64,000 nucleotides of DNA. Origin: Ryuthela nishihirai. Lineage: Eukaryota > Arthropoda > Arachnida > Araneae > Heptathelidae. The notes under the pieces were generated by a model, which did not search any database, had not been told where the DNA came from, and saw only the letters and a program-made list of their open reading frames with translations. The stretch is from positions 12,008,001 through 12,072,000 of the forward strand of contig JAWZYU010000001.1 in the NCBI GenBank assembly GCA_038380435.1, given 5' to 3'. Made by a program: the position numbers and the translations under genes. Shown here one piece after another: positions 57,087-64,000 of the stretch (positions are counted from its first letter, which is position 1; every line of letters starts with the position of its first letter).

Positions 57087-59056
57087 TGCTTCCTAATAGA
57101 AAGCATTACAGAGGGCTCAATAAACGTGTAAAGAATCAGTTAGCTGCTGATAAGAATCTTTGGCTTGATGCACAAATCTATACTCAGAATATTTATAAGA
57201 AAAAATTTATTAAAATAGTTAGTACATAATTGGCTCAAAAAGCTGAGGGAACAGTTAGGAAGCACAACAGCAGAGAGCTATATCAGAGATTTAATGTTTT
57301 ATGTGGTAGAAAACGGAGAGGCATACAAGGATTGAAGGATAAACAAGGTAAGGTTATAGAACGAGAGGATTCTGTCATGGCTAGGTGGGCTGAACATTTC
57401 AGTGATGTTCTAAACAATGTGGTTAGTTCTACTCCCATTTTTTGTAATGATGATAGATGCATTGGTGGCTTTAATGTTGGCCCTATAATACAATCTGAAG
57501 TTAGTTTGGCTATTTCTAAATTAAACTTCATAAATCCCCAGGGGTAGATGAAATTACTACGGAAATGCTTAGAGCTGAGAATGTTTCTGTTACCACTTGG
57601 ATCACTGAAATTTTGAATATCTTTTATGATAAAGGCATGGTTCCTAAGGATTTTACAAGAGCTATTATTATCCCTAATTTCAAAAAAGGTGATCGCAGTT
57701 CTTGTGATAACTATAGGTCTATAGAGAACTATAGAGAGTTCTTGTGATAACTATAGGTATCAGCCTACTCTCTGTTCCAGGGAAAGTTCTTTGCATGATT
57801 TTTGCTTAATAGAAATAAGAAACTGGTTGACAGGCAATTGCCTGATGAGCAGTGTGGATTTAGAGGTGGTAGGGGATGCGTAGATCAGATATTTTCACTT
57901 AGGCAGATTCTTGAGAAATGTTTAGAGTTTCAGAAATCTTTGGTTGCTAGTTTTGTTGATTTCCAAAAGGCTTTCGACTCTGTTGACTGCTATTATTTGT
58001 GGTTGATTGCGAGATCATATGGTATACCAGAAAGTTAGTTAACATAATGAAAGCGCTCTGTAATAACACTGAATCGTATATGAGAGTTGGTAAGGCTTAT
58101 AGTAATTGGTTTAGCATTGCTTCTGATTTTCGACAAGGGTGCATTTGTCTCCTTTTCTCTTTAGTTTGATTATTGATTATGTTATGCGAAATTCACTGAA
58201 AGGGAAAGATTTTGGCTTTAAATGGTCTGGAGATACGAAAATTTCTGATTTAAATTATGCTGATGATTTAGCCCTTTTGGCAAATGATGTTGATGAGATG
58301 AACTCTTTCATTTGAGCTGTTGATGAGACTAGTAGTAGAGTAGGTTTGGTTATAAACAGAGAGAAAACTAAAGTGATGAAAATTGGTCAGGCAGGCTGTG
58401 ATTCAGTTAATCTGAATGGTTGCAGTCTTGAGCAGGTGTCACAGTTTAATTATCTTGGGAGCTATTTAACAGATACTGGTGATGTGCGGCATGAGATTAA
58501 CAGACGAATAGGTATTGCTGCCGGAACTTTTAAGAATCTATGGAGATTGTGGTGAAATAGGCGTATACACCTAAAGACTTAAATTAGACTGTATAATAGT
58601 TTGGTTCTTTTAGGGTTAGTTATGGTTGTGAAACGTGGAAGCTTTGTAAACAAGATAACAGGAAACTAGATGCTTTTGATTCTAGAGGCTTACGCAGTAT
58701 CTTGGGCGTTAGATGGTTCAACTTTGTAAGTAATGATGAGGTTAGGCAAAGGAGTTTGCAACCTCCTTTAAGCAGCATATTGTGCAGAGAGAGACTCCGT
58801 TGGTTTGGCCATGTTGCCCATATGAATAATTATAGATTGGCGAATAGGGTTATGAACAGTGTGCCTAGAGGTCTCAGAAAGAGGGGGAGACCTAGGATGC
58901 GGTAGGCAGACAATGTCAAAATGTACCTTGTCAGAATTGGTGTGCAGTGGCCGGATGCAGCAGATGTAGCTCAGGACAGATATATTTAGAGAACTAAATT
59001 GTATGGTCTGGTTGGACCTTCGTAGTCCATGGCTGCTTGAGGATGATGATGATGAT
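57087..59056 (+). mobile_element. 5'-truncated RTE copy
   Basis: It starts within the reverse transcriptase linker (RKHYRGLNKRVKNQL-like) and runs to CATGGCTGCTTGAGGATGAT with a short GATGAT tail. It is homologous to 23430-25212 and, from 58344, to 53208-53900. It abuts the minus-strand hAT pseudogene at 57086. Confidence 0.92.
57100..59030 (+). pseudogene. RTE reverse transcriptase, broken
   Basis: Readable pieces are RKHNSRELYQRFNVLCGRKR, GKVIEREDSVMARWAEHFSD, WITEILNIFYDKGMVPKDFT, QLPDEQCGFRGGRGCVDQIF and SLVASFVDFQKAFDSVD (palm A motif). NYADDLALLANDVDEM follows with catalytic YADD intact (58256-58267), then FNYLGSYLTDTGDV, LRWFGHVAHMNNYRLANRVM and GLRKRGRPRMR. A local duplication (AACTATAGA-GAGTTCTTGTGATAAC near 57715-57755), stops and frameshifts break the frame. 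It retains more catalytic motifs than the copy at 23240. Confidence 0.9.
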
Positions 59057-60189
59057 TTAAAATATAAAACTGTTCCCATTGTAAGCTATGCCATAAAATG
59101 ATGACTTTTTCACGTAGGCCTTCATTCTCTCTCTCTATGTATACGGCATATAAAATTGGAACTGAAAAAAGTTTTATATATGCGTTCGTTCATTATTTGA
59201 ATGACCTTGAAATGTGTTCATTTTTCATTTTTTTTCTTTCTCCTTCTCTCTCTCTTTCTATAAAAAACATTTATAAAAAATTCAACATTACTCTAGTCAA
59301 ATAAAAATCAAACAAAAAAAATGATTTTTTTTGTTTTCGATTTACAATTTTTGAAGTGATTTTATAGACCGGGTTTCAAAACTAATACTGACAGATAATT
59401 TATGACACCTACAGATTAATTCAGAATAGGCAGCTTAGTTTCCAAACAAGTTGTTTGCTGTATTAATTATTTTAATTTAGAGAAAAGCAGAAATTTCCTT
59501 AGGGAAAATCTTTAAATCTGAGAATGTGATTAAATTTAGAAAGATTTAGCTTCATTTTATGTCATGTTGGTTAATCGTTTTTATTTCTGGATGGCAATGT
59601 AGCTTAAAATAGGACAGATGTATTGCTATTCCTGAAATCAGATGCATTTAGTTCTTAATCTAGCACTAGGAAAATGAGGCTCACATCTGACAACACTGGT
59701 TAATGTCACAGAACACAATAAAAATGTCTTTTTGCAAGGTTTGTAAAATAATTATGTATTTTTGCGTTCTTTAAAAACTTTTATTAATAGTTTTGGATAT
59801 ATACTGTACGAGGTCACTTCAGACTGTGGGGAACAGGAAAACTGCTTTGCTTGCGACAATCTCCAGGATATTTTTACATTGTTTTTCTCTAAAAGATGAC
59901 AAACACTCTTTGCTAAAAATGTTCTCAAAGGAAAAGGCCTTTGAGTGATTTCTTGAAGCGTCAAAATGCCTTGCTGATGAGCAATTATTATCGGCAATAA
60001 AGAGAGTCGTTACTAATAATATTTTTTGATCAGTATGACGAAAACATGTATCCTTACTGAACAAAATGTTTTGGGGAAACTGATGTAACACAATATGGCA
60101 CCTAAGCATGGAAAGGTTAAAGCCGCTTTTGAGACATTCTTATATCTAAAGGTTAAAAATGGTCTTCACTTAACACACAATTTAGTCCA
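59057..60189. other. Stretch without recognised gene
   Basis: A minus-strand frame at 59819-60109 (96 aa, with HFDASRNHSKAFSFENIFSK) reads fairly smoothly. Its position is where the N-terminal half of the hAT pseudogene would be expected, but no BED finger or hAT motif was recognised. Confidence 0.3.
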
Positions 60190-60745
60190 TTTATGAACTA
60201 ATGGTTAGCGTACCTGATTATTAAACCAGAGGGTATGTCCCTGTGTATGTGTTTGTATGTTTTATGAGAAACCAGGACAAGCCCAATTGAGCTTTTAGGT
60301 TATCTCCGTCTTTTGTTTCGGGAGTAGGGGCGGGGGTGGCTTAGTTGGACTCGTAATCTGTAGTTCCCAGGTTCGAGTCCCAGCTGGGTCAGCGTTGAGA
60401 TTTATCTCCGCAAAATTCCCCGCCCTGCCCACGGTCAGTAGGGGACACCGATGGGCTTGGAAAGGCCCCGTCCGTCGGATGGGACGTTAAGCCGTGGCCC
60501 CGTGTGCGGGAGAGCCATATCCTGTGCACGTTAAAGAACACGCTGGATGGCCTTGACGGGAGGCTACCATCTGTCTCCCAACAGCTGTTCCAGTGGGTCC
60601 CCTCCCCCAACCTTCTCTGAGCCTTCGGGGTCCATGTGACCTGGCCATTTAGCCCATGGTGTGCAAAAAAGTGCCGCTCAGAGGTAAAACAACCCACTTG
60701 TTTCGGGAGTAACTTCTTCCCTTTTAAAAATACGAAAAAAATGTA
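60190..60745 (+). mobile_element. SINE-4 copy, interrupted by SINE-1
   Basis: The left part 60190-60326 has TGGTTAGCGTACCTGATTATTAAACCAG and AGCCCAATTGAGCTTTTAGG. After the SINE-1 insertion it resumes at 60698 and continues with TAACTTCTTCCCTTTTAAAA. The same order, uninterrupted, is seen at 62425-62520 (AAGCCCATTAGAGCTTCTAG ... CACCTTCTTCCCTTTAAAAA), which shows the insertion point. Confidence 0.65.
60327..60697 (+). mobile_element. SINE-1 with 14-bp target duplication and deleted A-box arm
   Basis: Flanked by the exact direct repeat TTGTTTCGGGAGTA (60313-60326 and 60698-60711). The head lacks the segment between TTAGTTGG and ACTCGTAATC (about 12 bases), so the A box is damaged while the B box GGTTCGAGTCCC is intact. 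The body is well preserved and the element ends GAGGTAAAACAACCCAC. Confidence 0.94.
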
Positions 60746-61084
60746 TTACTTAACATCATTGCCAGAGTTATTATGTCCCTCAGGTGGCTATTGAAAATAT
60801 GGGTATCCGAGTATAGTAGAACTGTGATTAATCGGCCTTTATATGGCTCGGATACGTAGAAATATCGGATATTTCAGAAAAAATACGAATAATTAAGAAA
60901 GACTGGGAAAAAAATTAAGATTCAGCTTAATTATAAAGGAAATGGTTATGTTAATAAGGCGTAAAAAAGCTTTTTAATTAATTTGAATCAGTGATGATAT
61001 AAAATTATATATAAAATTATATCGAGAGAATTTCTCCACACGAGACAATTACAATAAAAGTCAATTTTGTTCTCGTCACTGATA

Positions 61085-61165
61085 CATATAGTCGTATCAG
61101 AATAATATGACCACCTATCATACATATACTATGGTAGGTGGTCATATTATTCTGATACGACTGTG
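61085..61165. mobile_element. MITE-2, complete, TA-flanked
   Basis: TA at 61083-61084 and 61166-61167. Palindromic arms share GTCGTATCAGAATAATATGA. It is about 81 bp and nearly identical to 27140-27218. Confidence 0.88.
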
Positions 61166-61621
61166 TATGTAAGAGACGAAACTAAAACTCTATTCTAATT
61201 GGCGATGTTCATTTAAGCAGCTCAGCATTAAGCAATTTACTCCAGGCAGTCAAAGAAAGCTAACGTCATCATAACACTTTAAAGAAGCGCTACAAAGAAG
61301 CGTAATATAATAAGACTTATTTTAATCAAATGTTCTCCTTTTATAAATCAATGTTTCAGCTGTAAATATTCTGAATAATTTTTTCATCCATGATGAAAGC
61401 TTTTAGATAACATTTTTGGGCACATTAATCAGGAAAAAAGGAGGAGGACACCTTTGATCACAATAAGCTTATTTTAAATTTTACTGAAAGAAATTAATGC
61501 TAAAATTAGAAACATTAGTGATCATAAACTACTATTTTTACCTCTAAGAAATTTTTAACACTATATTGGAGGAGTTGGGGGGAGGGGATGCTAGGAAGCG
61601 TGGCTCTATCACTGAGTGGTA

Positions 61622-62297
61622 TAGTCGCTCAAAAAAGTATCCGAACACTAAGGTTGATTACAGAATTCAGAAAAAATATCTGGCAACGATTTTTTTAGAA
61701 ATTAGTGATCTGGCAACCTTCGTATCACGTGATTACAGAATTCAGGAAAAATATCTGGAGCGTGTACAGCAACTGCACACGCTCAATATTTCCGTGAGTG
61801 AGCCCACACTATCCAGGTCTTTGTGAGCTCACACGATCCAATGTGCTGTGAACATTAACCACAACAGCTCCAGTTTGCTGTGAACGGTAACTGCACACGC
61901 TCCATATTCATTGCATTATATATTCATACGCATTATATATATTAAAAAATATCCGAACACTATGGTTGAATACAGAATTCAGAAAAAACATCTGGCAAAG
62001 ATTTTTTTAGAAATTAGTGATCTGACAACCTTCGTGTCACGTGACACGAAGGTTGTCAGATCACTAAGTTACAGCAAACTGGAGCGTGTGCAGTAACTGC
62101 ACACGCTCCAGTTTGTTATGAACGGTAAATCTGGAGCGTGTACAGTTGCTGTACACGCTCCAGATATTTTTCCTGAATTCTGTAATCACGTGACACGAAG
62201 GTTGCCAGATCACTAATTTCTAAAAAAATCGTTGCCAGATATTTTTTTCTGAATTCTGTAATCAGCCTTAGTGTTCGGATACTTTTTTGAGCGACTG
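61622..62297. mobile_element. MITE-1, long form
   Basis: TA-flanked, 676 bp, with left end TAGTCGCTCAAAAAAGTATC (first base C to T) and a standard right end. It contains an inner pair of terminal-like palindromes (61955-62068) and the usual GGAGCGTGTGCAG block. Confidence 0.88.
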
Positions 62298-62404
62298 TAC
62301 TTGTATAAAATTCGAAGCTCAACAGGATTTGATCTGTTAAAACAATAATTGGATTATCGCAAGTCGGTTAATCGAGGTCGCACTGTTTGTCAACAATCTG
62401 TTCC

Positions 62405-62520
62405 TGCTCCTCTAAGAAACGTTTCTGGTCTCGCCCCTGACCAAGATAAGCCCATTAGAGCTTCTAGATTATCTCCTTCATTTGTATAGGAGAGCACCTT
62501 CTTCCCTTTAAAAAACACTA
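62405..62520 (+). mobile_element. SINE-4 3' part, uninterrupted
   Basis: Contains GACCAAGATAAGCCCATTAG, TCTAGATTATCTCCTTCATT and CACCTTCTTCCCTTTAAAAA, matching the SINE-4 parts on both sides of the SINE-1 at 60327. The tRNA-like head is not visible. Confidence 0.5.
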
Positions 62521-64000
62521 TTATTATTTATAAATATGGAAAAATAATTAATGTGTTTTCATCATAGGTTTTTTTTTCCTTTTCTACATTTTTTGGCATC
62601 CCTAGTTGCATTGTGGTGTGATTTCTGTACGATTGCTGTATTCGCAACAGAACCCATTAATGAACAACCTAAAATCTCAAGCTAAATATTTCTGTCTTGA
62701 AATATTGACCCGATTTTTTCCCTTCTCCTGAAATTCCTCACCTCCTGAAAAAATTCCTGCCGATGTCTAACTTCACTTTCTACGAAATGAAGGGTTTCAA
62801 ACTGGAAACATCTCGAAAATGACGAAAGTTCTTTAATCACTAAGAAAAATAAATCTATCCTTATTAGCTACAGACTATCAAAATTTTGGGGCGAAACGAA
62901 TTTCTCCCTCTGTTCTCCATTCATAACTGCCAGAAATTAGAGACGAGGCGATGCCAGCCCCACCACCCACCACCCACCGTTATCAGATCCCCCACATTCG
63001 CAAGGCAATAATCTCATCTCATTACACGTAGGACTGAATTTTTTAACCCAACCTGGAATTACAAAGGGAGAGTACCAAAATTGGGACCATTCGTTCAAGC
63101 AAATAGGAAACAATAGGAGACCGAAATCTCTCTAAAGATAAAACTCCCTCATGTCTTGCGTAGTACATTTACATATACACGAATCTCTCGATTTACATGG
63201 TTTCGGTTTTACACTAAACCATGTAAATGCAACCAGTTTGGTTTTACGCGATCTCTCTCTGTTTTAAACTATATTATTTATTTAGATTTATTTTTTATGC
63301 AAATATAACACATATTATGAAATATCAATAGCATAGTGTCAAGGGAGATTCATCCCAACTCTAGTCAAGGCCAGCTCAAGCAGATAAGCGAAGTGCCCTC
63401 TGCATCGGGGCTCCTTCTCCAAAGGATGCCTTCGACAACCCCATGCTTGTAATTGCTTTCAATTAGAGTTGCTTGAATTGCTTGAAATTTGTTTCGAACG
63501 CAGTATCGTAAAAATGTCTGAAAAGGGACGCCGAAAAGGGACTTCGAATCAAGGCGCAAGCTCAAACAAAAACCAAGTTGGTTTGCAACTTCAACAAAAC
63601 CAACTTGGTTGTTTCAAACAAAAACACACCTGGGTTGCTTGATCCGGTGTCGATTGCAATGTATATTAAGGTCTCTACAGACGTTCAGTTTGGCGTACAG
63701 GTCTAACTGAACAATTTACGATGGATGCAGTTTACCGTACGTATGTGTGGAGGCCGAATGAACTGTTCAAGCCAAAATACTAGCCTGATGAACTTTGGGA
63801 ACGGTAGAATATCGATTGAACAGGCCGCCTGATCTGAAGTGTCATCTGATGTCTGTGATGATACCTGAAGGCCGATCCTCAGTCCGCTCAAGTTTTCGCA
63901 GCGTCAACATCGGTCTTGTGTGCCGTTGCCTACATTCATTGGTTTGTGATTTTATGAATATGACCCAGTGTGCGAAAGATTTCATATTGGAATTTATTAA
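62521..64000. other. Stretch without recognised gene; two short hairpins
   Basis: A 13-bp perfect inverted repeat, ATTTACATGGTTT (63191-63203) with its complement (63216-63228), and a 14-bp one, AACCAAGTTGGTTT (63571-63584) with its complement (63597-63610), are present. The rest shows no domain or shared repeat. Confidence 0.5.

Larger units (their letters stand above)
60814..62382. mobile_element. Possible pogo/Tigger-type element carrying two MITEs
   Basis: The left end TAGTAGAACTGTGATTAATC and the complement of the right end, CAGTGCGACCTCGATTAACC, align at about 17 of 25 positions. They resemble the CAGT...CCTCGATTAACCG termini of pogo/Tigger elements. A MITE-2 and a MITE-1 lie inside. 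No transposase was seen. The right TA target is not preserved. The call depends on the terminal similarity. Confidence 0.45.

Overview
This window looks like nuclear DNA from an invertebrate animal, most probably an arthropod. It is AT-rich, with no operons and no long intact host gene. It is dominated by decayed transposons: RTE- and CR1/Jockey-type LINEs, tRNA-derived SINEs, Tc1/mariner-type MITEs, hAT and pogo/Tigger relics, plus several minisatellites. The lineage cannot be fixed from the sequence. A chelicerate or crustacean is a guess based only on the repeat mix.

The only convincing complete host-like open reading frame is on the minus strand at 10054-10590 (178 aa, orphan). It has an arginine-rich N-terminus, a Cys cluster and a C-terminal membrane segment. 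A GC/CpG-rich block at about 11037-11720 lies upstream of it and carries E-box and NRF1-like motifs. A possible internal exon with good splice signals sits at 4277-4412.

Layout. 0.3-1.8 kb: foldback element and mariner-type MITEs. 3.7-6.4 kb: three copies of a tRNA-derived SINE (here SINE-1); an internal piece of one has expanded into a 23-bp minisatellite. 6.7-7.0 kb: probable Tigger transposase relic. 7.8-8.7 kb: two other tRNA-derived SINEs. 9.2-9.8 kb: GAGTGAATGCATG-type minisatellite. 10-11.7 kb: the orphan gene and CpG-rich block. 12.1-15.9 kb: four SINE-1 copies and a four-unit tandem repeat. 16-18.8 kb: apparently unique DNA. 18.8-25.2 kb: a nearly full-length dead RTE element with about 155-bp 5' tandem repeats, broken by two LTR-like insertions. 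25.7-31.1 kb: MITEs and a minus-strand CR1/Jockey-type LINE with a PHD-like finger in ORF1. 31.35-33.0 kb: a hAT-like non-autonomous element with an exact 8-bp target duplication and a minisatellite interior. 34.1-35.8 kb: a 25-bp satellite of about 68 units. 38.6-42.6 kb: a plus-strand CR1/Jockey-type LINE. 44.9-46.6 kb: a second copy of the hAT-like minisatellite element with an inverted core. 48.2-50.4 kb: MITE pieces flanking a dead Tc1 transposase. 53.1-54.1 kb: an RTE copy inserted in a MITE. 54.6 kb: SINE-1. 56.1-59.1 kb: a hAT transposase pseudogene abutted by an RTE copy. 60.2-62.5 kb: nested SINEs and a pogo/Tigger-type element carrying two MITEs. The last 1.5 kb shows nothing recognisable apart from short hairpins.

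Nothing here acts as a gene system. The biological content is a layered record of transposition, readable as nested insertions with target-site duplications, together with repeated conversion of transposon segments into tandem arrays. Families were assigned by eye from translated motifs and structure. No database search was possible.
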